Source: Halobacteriales archaeon QS_1_69_70
GTDB taxonomy: Archaea; Halobacteriota; Halobacteria; Halobacteriales; Haloarculaceae
Length of the DNA stretch: 64,000 nt
NCBI GenBank assembly: GCA_003021005.1
Contig: PXRI01000010.1
Location: 1 to 64,000 of the forward strand
Direction: 5' to 3'
This document shows, piece by piece, positions 26,101-33,187 of the stretch. The position numbers and the translations under genes were made by a program. Position 1 is the first letter of the stretch. Each line of letters starts with the position of its first letter. The notes beneath the pieces were generated by a model, which was given only the letters and a program-made list of their open reading frames with translations, did not search any database and had not been told where the DNA came from.

Positions 26101-27191
26101 CGATGGTCGACGAACTGCTCGAAGAGCGCGAGCAGAAGAAGGCGCTGCGCGACGACCACGACCCGGACTCCGCGACGTACGACACCTACGACCGCCAGCA
26201 GGCAGCTGTCAAGGTAATTATGAATAGCCTCTACGGCGTACTCGGGTGGGATCGTTTCAGACTCTACGATAAGGAGATGGGAGCGGCCGTAACCGCAACC
26301 GGGCGGGATGTCATCGAGTTCACCGAGGAGGCCGCAAACAATGTCGGGTACGAGGTCGCCTACGGTGATACGGATTCTGTCATGTTGGAACTCGGAGAGG
26401 ACGTTCCGAAACAGGCAGCCATCGAGCAGTCCTTCACCATCGAGGACCACATCAACGATGCCTACGACGAGTTTGCGGAGCGGCTCAACGCGGACGAGCA
26501 CCGCTTCGAGATCGAGTTCGAGAAGCTCTACCGGCGGTTCTTCCAGGCGGGCAAGAAGAAGCGGTACGCCGGCCACAAGGTGTGGGCCGAGGGCAAGGAC
26601 GTCGACGACCTCGACATCACCGGCTTCGAGTACAAGCGGTCGGACATCGCGCCGCTCACGAAGGAGGTCCAGAAGGAGGTCCTGGAGATGATCGTCACCG
26701 GCACCGACCGCGAGGAGATCACCGACTACGTCCACGACGTGATCCAGCGTGTCCGCGCCGGCGACGTCAGCCTCGAGGAGATCGGCATCCCCGGCGGCAT
26801 CGGGAAGAAGCTCGACAACTACGAGACGGACACGGCCCAGGTCCGCGGCGCGAAGTACGCGAACCTGCTGTTCGGCACGAACTTCGCCAGCGGCTCGAAG
26901 CCGAAGCGGCTCTACATCGAGAAGGTCCACCCGGACTTTTTCCGGCGGATCGAGGCGGAGCGGGGACTGGACCCGGCCGAGAACGCCCTCTACGGTGAGT
27001 TCAAGCGCGACCCGGACGTGATCTGCTTCGAGTTCGACGACCAGGTGCCCGAGGCCTTCGAGGTCGACTACGACAAGATGCTGGACAAGACGCTGAAGGG
27101 CCCGATCGCGCGGGTGCTGTCGGCGCTGGACATCTCCTGGGAGGAGGTCAAGAGCGGCCAGGAGCAGACCGGGCTCGGCAGTTTCGTGTGA
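23196..27191 (+). CDS. polB: Family B DNA polymerase (PolB1) with one intein
   Basis: The replicative/repair family B polymerase precursor has 1331 residues, about 930 after intein removal. Exonuclease motifs are DIEVDD (Exo I), NFDDFDAPYL (Exo II) and YNLRDVELC (Exo III). Polymerase motif A, DLK-SLYP, is split by the intein. Motif B is KVIMNSLYG (around N1010) and motif C is YGDTDS (1056-1061). The C-terminus ends in QTGLGSFV, a PIP-like PCNA-binding peptide. The ATG at 23196 gives an acidic N-terminal extension usual in haloarchaea. A perfect hairpin follows the stop. Codon use shifts to A/T-ending codons inside the intein and again over motifs B and C. Confidence 0.95.
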   Translation: MTQGSEQGTLEAFDGGGGAPDRPAAEAAAATSPDAAAADVVDRLERRFPPVDDHVECSVMQVDYTIEGDGDDERPVLHVHGRTADREPVHARVHDFRPYFYTPVADLDVAVDADAPLSAVDVVDSRLDHDRLTGVETYADRPGGVPDDRSPDDVVVYESIRGEDLLKVFGQTPRDVGELRDRFDHYEADILFPNRLMIDKDFKSGVRLPARERDDGSLEVHHTEIEPVDRTVEPRVHTLDIEVDDRNGFPEDGEQPIICLTSHDSYREEYVVWLYESTQGAPGPDAVDDYDPIGDGDLDVDVRGFDDEAAMLADYLAYVEATDPDLLTGWNFDDFDAPYLIDRIERLERRADSLEADRLSRVGEVWHSGWGGPDVKGRVVFDLLYAYQRTQFSELDSYRLDAVGEAELGVGKERYPGDIGDLWEDDPEQLLEYNLRDVELCVELDRKQDIVPFWREVAAFVGCKLEDATTPGDAVDMYVLHETHGAFALPSKGQQEGEEYEGGAVFDPISGVREMVSVLDLKCFSGDTDVATPDGLRNIQDVDVGDPVYTLNPETFECEVKPVVDTQSYENRYGELHHIEGNTYDFRVTENHRFLLSETRGWEDLDPSDYEFSEYRDVPESERFAFPNHDAMAGANREQFRLFEAVEDGHVVVYAHDGLTAFRAAMPGGVEPSLDWANGTSQLASTDEKTGKYLIPVDIYRDHRDRIEEHADEVFLKYDRGHAEMPLILEMDDWLELVGWFVTEGSFNREDPVIVLHQQDEDGRTAIRELLDRMGLNYSVDETGFDVSNRFLYDWFRKHCGDGYAEKHLPEWVFELDASHLKVLLEILIDGDGHRTESGLRTFWTKSDQLKEDIVRVAVRCGEKPTVSKQSDGTWYVSIGKQGSMKKANATVEEHDGQVHCLTAKDNHVVLAGRNGHLQWVGQSLYPMCMVTINASPETKVDPSYVEGETYVAPNGTRFRKDPDGVIRAMVDELLEEREQKKALRDDHDPDSATYDTYDRQQAAVKVIMNSLYGVLGWDRFRLYDKEMGAAVTATGRDVIEFTEEAANNVGYEVAYGDTDSVMLELGEDVPKQAAIEQSFTIEDHINDAYDEFAERLNADEHRFEIEFEKLYRRFFQAGKKKRYAGHKVWAEGKDVDDLDITGFEYKRSDIAPLTKEVQKEVLEMIVTGTDREEITDYVHDVIQRVRAGDVSLEEIGIPGGIGKKLDNYETDTAQVRGAKYANLLFGTNFASGSKPKRLYIEKVHPDFFRRIEAERGLDPAENALYGEFKRDPDVICFEFDDQVPEAFEVDYDKMLDKTLKGPIARVLSALDISWEEVKSGQEQTGLGSFV
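24762..25964 (+). other. PolB intein with LAGLIDADG endonuclease (site pol-a)
   Basis: A 401-residue intein inserted in motif A between DLK and SLYP. It begins with CFSGDTDVATPDG (nucleophile Cys, block A), has a block-B-like VTENHRFLL, and two DOD endonuclease motifs: LVGWFVTEG at intein residues about 215-223 and LLEILIDGDGH at about 302-312. So it should be a full homing intein. Block F is NHVVLAGRNGHLQWVGQ followed by Ser+1. The terminal pair is Gly-Gln instead of the usual His-Asn. Codons are less GC-biased than in most of the polymerase, pointing to horizontal arrival. Confidence 0.93.
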
Positions 27192-27210
27192 GCCGACCGT
27201 TTCGGTCGGC
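27192..27210 (+). terminator. Hairpin behind polB
   Basis: GCCGACCG-TTT-CGGTCGGC forms a perfect eight-base stem with a three-base loop directly after the polB stop. No T-run follows, so its strength as an archaeal terminator is uncertain; an mRNA 3'-end stabiliser is equally possible. Confidence 0.45.
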
Positions 27211-27353
27211 AGCCCCCACCGTCGTGTCCGACCGGCCCAGTCGACGGGGCCGACGTCCTGATCGGACGCGAAGTCGGCATTCGGAGACTGTCCACCACGG
27301 AGCGGCAGGCGGCCCGGCACCGTCCGTCCACACCGTGTGGGCTTTTCGCATGG

Positions 27354-27366
27354 AAAAATATTTTTT
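27354..27366 (+). promoter_or_regulatory. AT-rich promoter element upstream of sufC
   Basis: AAAAATATTTTTT is the only strong AT block in the 250-base gap before sufC and lies about 77-89 bases upstream of the ATG. If it is the TATA box, the mRNA carries a leader of about 50 bases. The symmetry of the block could also mark an operator. Confidence 0.45.
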
Positions 27367-27442
27367 CGAAACGACAACCCAAATCACACCGAACCCGAAA
27401 CCATTATGGCCGTCAGGCCCGACCTTCCAGGCACGTACGATC

Positions 27443-28366
27443 ATGGCTACACTCGAAATCAGAGATCTCCACGCCGACGTCGCCGAGGAGGGCGGCGAGA
27501 CGATCCTCCGTGGCGTCGACCTGGAGGTCAGCTCGGGGGAGATCCACGCCCTCATGGGACCGAACGGCTCCGGCAAGTCCACGCTCGCGAAGATCATCGC
27601 CGGCCACCCGGCCTACGACGTCACCGGTGGCCAGGTCCGCATCCACGTCGACCCCGACGAATTCGAGGGCGTCGACGTCGACGAGGACCAGGAGACCTGG
27701 GACCTGCTCGACCTCGAACCGAACGAGCGGGCCGCCCTCGGCGTCTTCCTGGGCTTCCAGTACCCGGCCGAGATCGAGGGCGTCACGATGGTGAACTTCC
27801 TTCGGACGGCGCTCAATGCCAAGCTCGACGAGCGCGAGGAGCTGTTCGAGGACGAGGAGGAGGCGGCCGACGACGAGGCGGCCACCAACGAGGACGCCGC
27901 GGGCTACGAGACCTCGCCGATGGAAGGGCCGGCCGACGAGGGCGCCGTCGGCGTCGCCGAGTTCCAGGAGATCATCGCCGAGAAGATGGAGCTTCTGGAC
28001 ATCGACGAGCAGTTCGCCCAGCGGTACCTCAACGCCGGCTTCTCCGGCGGCGAGAAGAAGCAAAACGAGGTCCTGCAGGCCGCCATCCTCGAACCCTCGA
28101 TCGCGGTGCTGGACGAGATCGACTCCGGGCTCGACATCGACCGGCTCCAGGACGTCTCCAAGGGCATCAACGCCCTCCGCGACGAGGAGGGCGCCGGCGT
28201 CCTCCAGATCACCCACTACCAGCGGATCCTCGACTACGTCGAACCGGACCGCGTCCACGTGATGCTCGACGGCGAGATCGCCAAGAGCGGCGGCGCGGCG
28301 CTCGCCGAGCAGCTCGAAGACGAGGGCTACGACTGGGTTCGCGATGAGGTCTACGAGGCCGCGTAA
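27443..28366 (+). CDS. sufC: Fe-S cluster assembly ATPase SufC
   Basis: SufC is the ABC-type ATPase of the SUF scaffold and drives conformational change in SufB-SufD. The 307-residue protein has Walker A GPNGSGKST (about residues 34-42), a haloarchaeal acidic insert (about 125-165, rich in Glu/Asp), the signature FSGGEKKQNEV, Walker B IAVLDEIDSGLD and the H-loop ITHYQR. The start is the ATG 27443 (MATLEIRDLH); the longer frame upstream is not ABC-like. It leads the sufC-sufB-sufD cluster with a 51-base gap to sufB. Confidence 0.96.
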   Translation: MATLEIRDLHADVAEEGGETILRGVDLEVSSGEIHALMGPNGSGKSTLAKIIAGHPAYDVTGGQVRIHVDPDEFEGVDVDEDQETWDLLDLEPNERAALGVFLGFQYPAEIEGVTMVNFLRTALNAKLDEREELFEDEEEAADDEAATNEDAAGYETSPMEGPADEGAVGVAEFQEIIAEKMELLDIDEQFAQRYLNAGFSGGEKKQNEVLQAAILEPSIAVLDEIDSGLDIDRLQDVSKGINALRDEEGAGVLQITHYQRILDYVEPDRVHVMLDGEIAKSGGAALAEQLEDEGYDWVRDEVYEAA

Positions 28367-28417
28367 CCACCCGTGGTTACACACAACCTAATAAGTACAC
28401 GGACGTAACTACCGACA

Positions 28418-29749
28418 ATGAGTTCAGAGGACCTACAGCACACCGACACCGAAGCCAGATTCGAGTTCAAGAAGGAGGAAAACTCGGCGTTCCAGGCCGA
28501 GAAGGGCCTCGACGAGGAGACGATCCGCGTCATCTCCGAGGACAAGGACGAACCCGAGTGGATGCTCGAGCGGCGCCTCCGCGCCCTCGAGCAGTTCCAG
28601 GAGATGCCGATGCCGGACGACTGGCCCGGCGCCCCCGACCTCTCGGAGGTCGACGTCGACGAGATCGTCCCGTACATCCGCCCGGACATCGAGACCCGCG
28701 GCGGCGCCGAGAGCTGGGAGGACCTCCCCGAGGAGATCCAGGACACCTTCGACAAGCTCGGCATCCCGGAGGCCGAGAAGAACGCCCTCTCCGGGGTCGG
28801 CGCCCAGTACGAGTCGGAGATCGTCTACCAGAACATGAAAGAACAGTGGGAGGACAAGGGCGTCATCTTCTGCGACATGGACCGGGCCGTCCGGGAGCAC
28901 GAGGAGATCGTCCGGGAGTACTTCATGACGAAGTGCGTCCCGCCGAGCGACAACAAGTTCGCGGCGCTGCACGGCGCCATCTGGTCCGGCGGCTCCTTCG
29001 TCTACGTCCCCGAGAACACCACCGTCGAGATGCCCGTCCAGGCGTACTTCCGGATGAACAGCGACGGGATGGGCCAGTTCGAGCACACGCTCATCGTCGC
29101 CGAGCCCAACTCGGAGGTCCACTACATCGAGGGCTGTTCGGCCCCGAAGTACTCCGCGTTCAACCTCCACTCCGGCGGCGTCGAGGTGTTCGTCAAGGAG
29201 GGCGCCCACGTCCAGTACTCGACCGTCCAGAACTGGTCGAAGAACACCTACAACCTCAACACGAAGCGCGCCATCGCCGAGCGCGACGCCACCATGGAGT
29301 GGGTCTCGGGCTCGATGGGGTCGAAGGCGACGATGCTGTACCCCTCGACCATCCTGAAGGGCCCGGGCGCGACGGACAACCACATCACCATCGCCTTCGC
29401 CGGCGAGGGCCAGGACATCGACACCGGCGCGAAGGTGTACCACAACGCGCCGAACACGAAGTCGACCATCGAGTCGAAGTCCATCGCGTTCGACAACGAG
29501 TCGACCTCGGACACGATGCCCTACATGGAGATAGAGGAGTCGAACGTCGACGTCGCCCACGAGGCGACCGTCGGCAAGATCGGCGACGAGGACGTCTTCT
29601 ACCTCCAGTCCCGCGGGCTGGACGACGACGACGCCAAGCAGATGATCGTCTCGGGCTTCATCGAGCCGATCACCGAGGAACTGCCGATCGAGTACGCGGT
29701 CGAACTCAACCGCCTCATCGAACTCGAGATGGAGGGCTCGCTCGGATAA
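28418..29749 (+). CDS. sufB: Fe-S cluster assembly protein SufB, internally shortened
   Basis: SufB is the scaffold subunit on which Fe-S clusters are built, together with SufC and SufD. The 443 residues match haloarchaeal SufB almost throughout, including VPPSDNKFAALHGAIWSGG, the beta-helix core and the C-terminal HEATVGKIGDEDVFYLQSRG. After STIESKSI (residue 356) the sequence jumps to FDNESTSDTMPY. About 32 residues are missing in frame, normally SKDGGRTNYRGLVHI and on to ECDAL. That stretch holds the Cys aligned with E. coli Cys405, needed for cluster assembly. The join is at about 29485-29489. sufD follows one base after the stop. Confidence 0.93.
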   Translation: MSSEDLQHTDTEARFEFKKEENSAFQAEKGLDEETIRVISEDKDEPEWMLERRLRALEQFQEMPMPDDWPGAPDLSEVDVDEIVPYIRPDIETRGGAESWEDLPEEIQDTFDKLGIPEAEKNALSGVGAQYESEIVYQNMKEQWEDKGVIFCDMDRAVREHEEIVREYFMTKCVPPSDNKFAALHGAIWSGGSFVYVPENTTVEMPVQAYFRMNSDGMGQFEHTLIVAEPNSEVHYIEGCSAPKYSAFNLHSGGVEVFVKEGAHVQYSTVQNWSKNTYNLNTKRAIAERDATMEWVSGSMGSKATMLYPSTILKGPGATDNHITIAFAGEGQDIDTGAKVYHNAPNTKSTIESKSIAFDNESTSDTMPYMEIEESNVDVAHEATVGKIGDEDVFYLQSRGLDDDDAKQMIVSGFIEPITEELPIEYAVELNRLIELEMEGSLG

Positions 29750-29750
29750 C

Positions 29751-30968
29751 ATGTCCACGCAGGTGCACGCCGCCATCGACGAGGCGACCGTCCGCCAGAT
29801 CAGCGACGAACTCGAGGAGCCGGACTGGCTGCTCGAGACCCGGCTCGAGGCGCTCGCAGCGCTCGACGACGTCGCGTTCCCCGACGTCATCCAGACGCCC
29901 GGCCGCACATGGACGGACCTGGAGGGCCTCGACTACGAGGCGTTAGTCGACCCGCATTCGGCCGCCGAGTCGAAGGACCAGCTCGGGCCCGAGGAGGCCG
30001 AGGTCCTGCCGTTCGCCGAGGCGGTCGCCGAGCACGGCGACCTCATCGAAGCTCAGTTCGGCAGCGCCGTTGATCCCGAAACGAACTACCTGACGGCACT
30101 TTCGACGGCGCTTTTCACGACCGGGACCGTGGTCTACGTCCCCGAGGGCGTCGATGCAGAAGAGGTGACCATCCGGACGGAGATGAACTCCCGGTCGCTG
30201 TTCAACTACACGCTGGTCGTCGCCGAGGAGTCCGCCTCCGTCACCATCCTCGAGCGGCAGGAGACAGGGGCCGATATCGACGACGACCGGTTCTACAGCG
30301 GCATCACCGAGGTCGTCGCCGGCGAGAACAGCTACGTCCAGTTCGGCACCCTCCAGGACGTCGACGAGACCACCTACGTGTACGGGCGCCGGGAGGCGAG
30401 CGTGAACACCTACGGGACGGTCGACTGGATCGAGTGCAACCTCGGCTCGCGGCTGACGAAGTCCAGCGTCGAGAGCCACCTGGACGGGAACGCCGCGGAG
30501 ACGAAGATGGTCGGCGCCTTCTACGGCCACGCCGACCAGCACTTCGACGTCAACGCCCGCGTGTGGCACAACGCCGAGCACACGACCGCCGACCTCGTCA
30601 CGCGCGGCGTCGTCGACGACGACGCCCGCTCGGTGTACGAGGGCGTCCAGCACGTCGGCAGCGGCGCCTGGGACACCAACTCCTACCAGCGGGAGAACAC
30701 GCTGATGCTCAGCGACGAGAGCGAGGCCGACGCCGCGCCGAAGCTGATCATCAACAACCACGACACCGAGGCCTCCCACAGCGCCACCGTCGGCCAGGTC
30801 AGCGAGGAGGACCTGTTCTACATGACCTCCCGCGGCGTCGGGACCGGCCGCGCGCAGAACATGCTCGTGGAGGGCTTCTACGTCCCCGTCTTCGAGGAGA
30901 TCGAGGTCGAGGAACTCCGGACGGACCTCCGGGACCGTATTCGCGAACGCCTCGGGTCCGGCGCGTGA
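29751..30968 (+). CDS. sufD: Fe-S cluster assembly protein SufD
   Basis: The 405-residue partner of SufB in the SufBC2D scaffold. The beta-helix core is complete: YVQFGTLQDVDETTY, WIECNLGSRLTKSSVE, GAFYGHADQHFDVN, then LIINNHDTEASHSATVGQV, where the conserved His proposed as a cluster ligand sits, and a helical end. Unlike the adjacent SufB it shows no internal gap. The one-base spacing to sufB implies coupled translation. The ATG at 29751 is the only sensible start. Confidence 0.95.
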   Translation: MSTQVHAAIDEATVRQISDELEEPDWLLETRLEALAALDDVAFPDVIQTPGRTWTDLEGLDYEALVDPHSAAESKDQLGPEEAEVLPFAEAVAEHGDLIEAQFGSAVDPETNYLTALSTALFTTGTVVYVPEGVDAEEVTIRTEMNSRSLFNYTLVVAEESASVTILERQETGADIDDDRFYSGITEVVAGENSYVQFGTLQDVDETTYVYGRREASVNTYGTVDWIECNLGSRLTKSSVESHLDGNAAETKMVGAFYGHADQHFDVNARVWHNAEHTTADLVTRGVVDDDARSVYEGVQHVGSGAWDTNSYQRENTLMLSDESEADAAPKLIINNHDTEASHSATVGQVSEEDLFYMTSRGVGTGRAQNMLVEGFYVPVFEEIEVEELRTDLRDRIRERLGSGA

Positions 30969-30992
30969 CCGCAGCCACCGTTCGCCGACCGG

Positions 30993-31982
30993 TCAGATCT
31001 GTGTGTCCCGGTCGCTCGACCGGAGGATAAAGGGCCCGATGGCCAGCGTCCGGCGGGTGATGGTCGCGATCCGGAGGACGTACGACAGGAGGACGGCGAA
31101 CGGGGCGACCGCCACGGCCGTCGCGGCCGCGACGATGAGGACCCCGAGGTCGAGCCCGAGCACCGTCCCGGGGTAGTTCTCGACGTCGAAGAGGAGGACG
31201 ACGGTGGCCGAGGTCACGAGCGACGGGATCGAAACGTAGAGGACCGTCCGCGAGAGCGTGATGAGTTCGGACTGGAAGTACAGCGTCTTGAAGTGCTCGC
31301 GGGCGGGACCGTACAGGCCCAGCGCCTCCGAGAGGTCCTCCAGCGCCGCCCGGGTCTCCTCGGACCGGTCGTCGGTATCCAGTCGATTCGCCGCGTAGAG
31401 CTTCCAGGAGTAGTTGAAATCGAGCGAGGTCCGGACGACGTCGAACTCCCCGAAGTCGGCCCCCTCGAGGCGCTCGACGACGGCGTCGGCGTTCTCGACT
31501 GTCGAGTCGACGACGCGCTGGACCGGCTCGTCGTCGTCGCCGGCGGCCGCCTCGACGGCGCGAGCCCGGTCGCCGATCGCCTCGATCAGCGCACACAGGA
31601 ACGCCGACGGCTCGGCCGGCGGGGTCTCTCCGAGGAGGTCGCCCACGTCCGCCCGGTAGTCTATCGCGCCCTCCATCCGGTCGTACTGGTCGTCGACGGC
31701 CCCGAGTTCCTGGGAGAGCACCAGCTGGTTGAGCGTCAACACGAGCGTGACGCCGGTTACCGTCGCCCCGATGAATGCCTGGAAGGCCGTCTCTATCGGG
31801 TCGTCGGTGACGAGCGCCGCGGCAGCGCCGTCGATGACCAGCGAGGCACCGACGACGCCGGCGAAGGTCAAAAGCAGGATGCCGAGCGAGACGAGATCCC
31901 GGTTTACGTTCAACAGGACGTACATCACGATGTTGCTCCGATCGGCCCGCTCCCGCATCCTGTCGGCCGGTTCGCTGGTCAT
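30993..31982 (-). CDS. Four-helix membrane protein, unknown function
   Basis: A 329-residue protein with a membrane hairpin near residues 32-52 and 65-87, a 150-residue soluble acidic middle domain rich in helices, and a second membrane pair near 247-267 and 277-305, followed by a short basic tail. The topology places the middle domain on one side of the membrane. I recognise no motif. It converges on sufD with a 24-base gap. Confidence 0.65.
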   Translation of the reverse strand: MTSEPADRMRERADRSNIVMYVLLNVNRDLVSLGILLLTFAGVVGASLVIDGAAAALVTDDPIETAFQAFIGATVTGVTLVLTLNQLVLSQELGAVDDQYDRMEGAIDYRADVGDLLGETPPAEPSAFLCALIEAIGDRARAVEAAAGDDDEPVQRVVDSTVENADAVVERLEGADFGEFDVVRTSLDFNYSWKLYAANRLDTDDRSEETRAALEDLSEALGLYGPAREHFKTLYFQSELITLSRTVLYVSIPSLVTSATVVLLFDVENYPGTVLGLDLGVLIVAAATAVAVAPFAVLLSYVLRIATITRRTLAIGPFILRSSDRDTQI

Positions 31983-32101
31983 GGCCGGTGCGTGAGAACC
32001 GACCTACATAAATTCGTCGCGTCGAGGGAAACCCCTTAAGTCGCCGGGCGCCCACCGGCGCGTATGACCGACGGATCGGTTGCCGGCGCGGAGGGCGGGC
32101 C

Positions 32102-32587
32102 GTGAGCCTCTCGTACCCGGTCGCGTCGGACCACCAGCTCGGCCGTCTGCTCCAGATCGGGATGGTGCTGGAGGAGGTCGTCGAGGCGCGGGCCTACGAG
32201 CACCACGAGGCCCTCGACGATGCCGTGCTGGACGAGGATATCGTGGACTTACTGGAGGAGGCCGCCGAGGAGTCCGCCGAGCACCGGCGGCGCCTGGAGG
32301 CCCTCGTGGCCGAACTGGACGCGGATCCGGTCGCCTACAAGGAGATCGAGGAACTCGTCGCCGCCCGCTACGAGTCCGACACGGACTTCGACGGCGTGCT
32401 GTACGACCAGCTGTGTAACGAGGAGACCGCCTACAAGTTCTACGACGACCTCGTCGCGGCCATCGAGGGCTCCGACGTGCGGTTCGGCGTCGACCGCGGC
32501 CGGCTCCTCTCGACGCTCCGGGAGATCCGCGAGGAGGAAAAGGAGGGCGCCGAGGAGGTCACCGAACTCATGGAGGCCGACGCATGA
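32102..32587 (+). CDS. Ferritin-like superfamily protein
   Basis: A 161-residue all-helical protein with Glu-rich helices carrying ExxH-type pairs: LEEVVEARAYEHHEAL, EEAAEESAEHRRRLEALV, and a C-terminal REIREEEKEGAEEVTEL helix. The spacing suits a four-helix carboxylate-bridged di-iron or rubrerythrin-like bundle. It starts with GTG 32102-32104 and overlaps the downstream DtxR-like gene (ATGA 32584-32587), which supports a role in metal storage or detoxification. I infer the metal from context only. Confidence 0.72.
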   Translation: MSLSYPVASDHQLGRLLQIGMVLEEVVEARAYEHHEALDDAVLDEDIVDLLEEAAEESAEHRRRLEALVAELDADPVAYKEIEELVAARYESDTDFDGVLYDQLCNEETAYKFYDDLVAAIEGSDVRFGVDRGRLLSTLREIREEEKEGAEEVTELMEADA

Positions 32588-33021
32588 ACACCCAGGACCA
32601 GTACCTGAAAGCCATCTACCTGATCCAGTCCCAGGAGGACGGGCCGGCCGCGACCGGCGCCATCGCCGACCGGCTGGAGGTCAGCCCGGCCAGCGCCAAC
32701 GAGATGATCGGCAAGCTCGAACGGGAGGGTCTCGCCGACCACGAGAAGTACACGGGCGTCTCGCTGACCGACGATGGCATCCTGCGTGCCGGCGAGGCGC
32801 TGCAGACGTACTGCATCATCGAGCGGTTCCTCCACGAGGTCCTGGAGGTCGAGGAGTTCCGCACGGAGGCCCGCGCCCTCGAAAGCGTCATCGACGAGAC
32901 CGTCGCCGAGCGGCTCGACACCATCATCGACCGTGTGGGTCGGTGTCCGGACTGCTTCGACGCCGAGACAGACGCCTGCGAGCTGCTGGAGGTCGGCGTC
33001 GAGTCCGAGGCGGCGGACTGA
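32584..33021 (+). CDS. DtxR/MntR-type metal-dependent regulator
   Basis: A 145-residue repressor. The N-terminal winged helix (YLKAIYLIQSQEDGPAATGAIADRL, recognition helix VSPASANEMIGKLEREGL) is followed by the DtxR dimerisation helices (ERFLHEVLEVEEF). In place of the classical metal ligands on the last helix (EA[CH]xxEH) it has EARALES. It also carries a Cys cluster, CPDCFDAETDAC, near the end, as haloarchaeal SirR-like proteins often do. No SH3-like domain is present. Coupling to the ferritin-like gene suggests iron or manganese control of that gene. Confidence 0.82.
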   Translation: MNTQDQYLKAIYLIQSQEDGPAATGAIADRLEVSPASANEMIGKLEREGLADHEKYTGVSLTDDGILRAGEALQTYCIIERFLHEVLEVEEFRTEARALESVIDETVAERLDTIIDRVGRCPDCFDAETDACELLEVGVESEAAD

Positions 33022-33083
33022 CCGGACATGTCGGTGTCGGCTCTCGAAGTGTTGAAGTGCGGCTGGACGGTACGTTTGGCCGG

Positions 33084-33187
33084 AGCCCCGTGGTGTAGCG
33101 GCCAATCATATGGGCCTTTGGACGGCCATCTGTGTTGCAGTGGCTGGGAGAGAGCCCATGACGGCAGTTCGAATCTGCCCGGGGCTA
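33084..33187 (+). tRNA. tRNA-Gln (UUG) with a 31-base intron
   Basis: The acceptor stem is AGCCCCG/CGGGGCT and the discriminator A. The D-arm region is GGTGTAGCGGCCAATCATA. The anticodon stem TGGGC (33111-33115) pairs with GCCCA (33154-33158), and the anticodon TTG is at 33118-33120. The T-arm is GGCAG-TTCGAAT-CTGCC. The stem closes only if 33122-33152 is removed, which is the canonical 37/38 archaeal intron position. Haloarchaea are known to carry an intron in tRNA-Gln(UUG). Confidence 0.92.
33122..33152 (+). other. tRNA intron
   Basis: 31 bases between anticodon-loop position 37 (G33121) and position 38 (A33153). Together with the exon ends it should form the bulge-helix-bulge cut by the archaeal splicing endonuclease. 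Confidence 0.85.

Noticed and set aside
26205-26480. A second or third intein at motif B or C of polB
   Set aside because: KVIMNSLYG and YGDTDS are uninterrupted; only the codon bias hints at past events.
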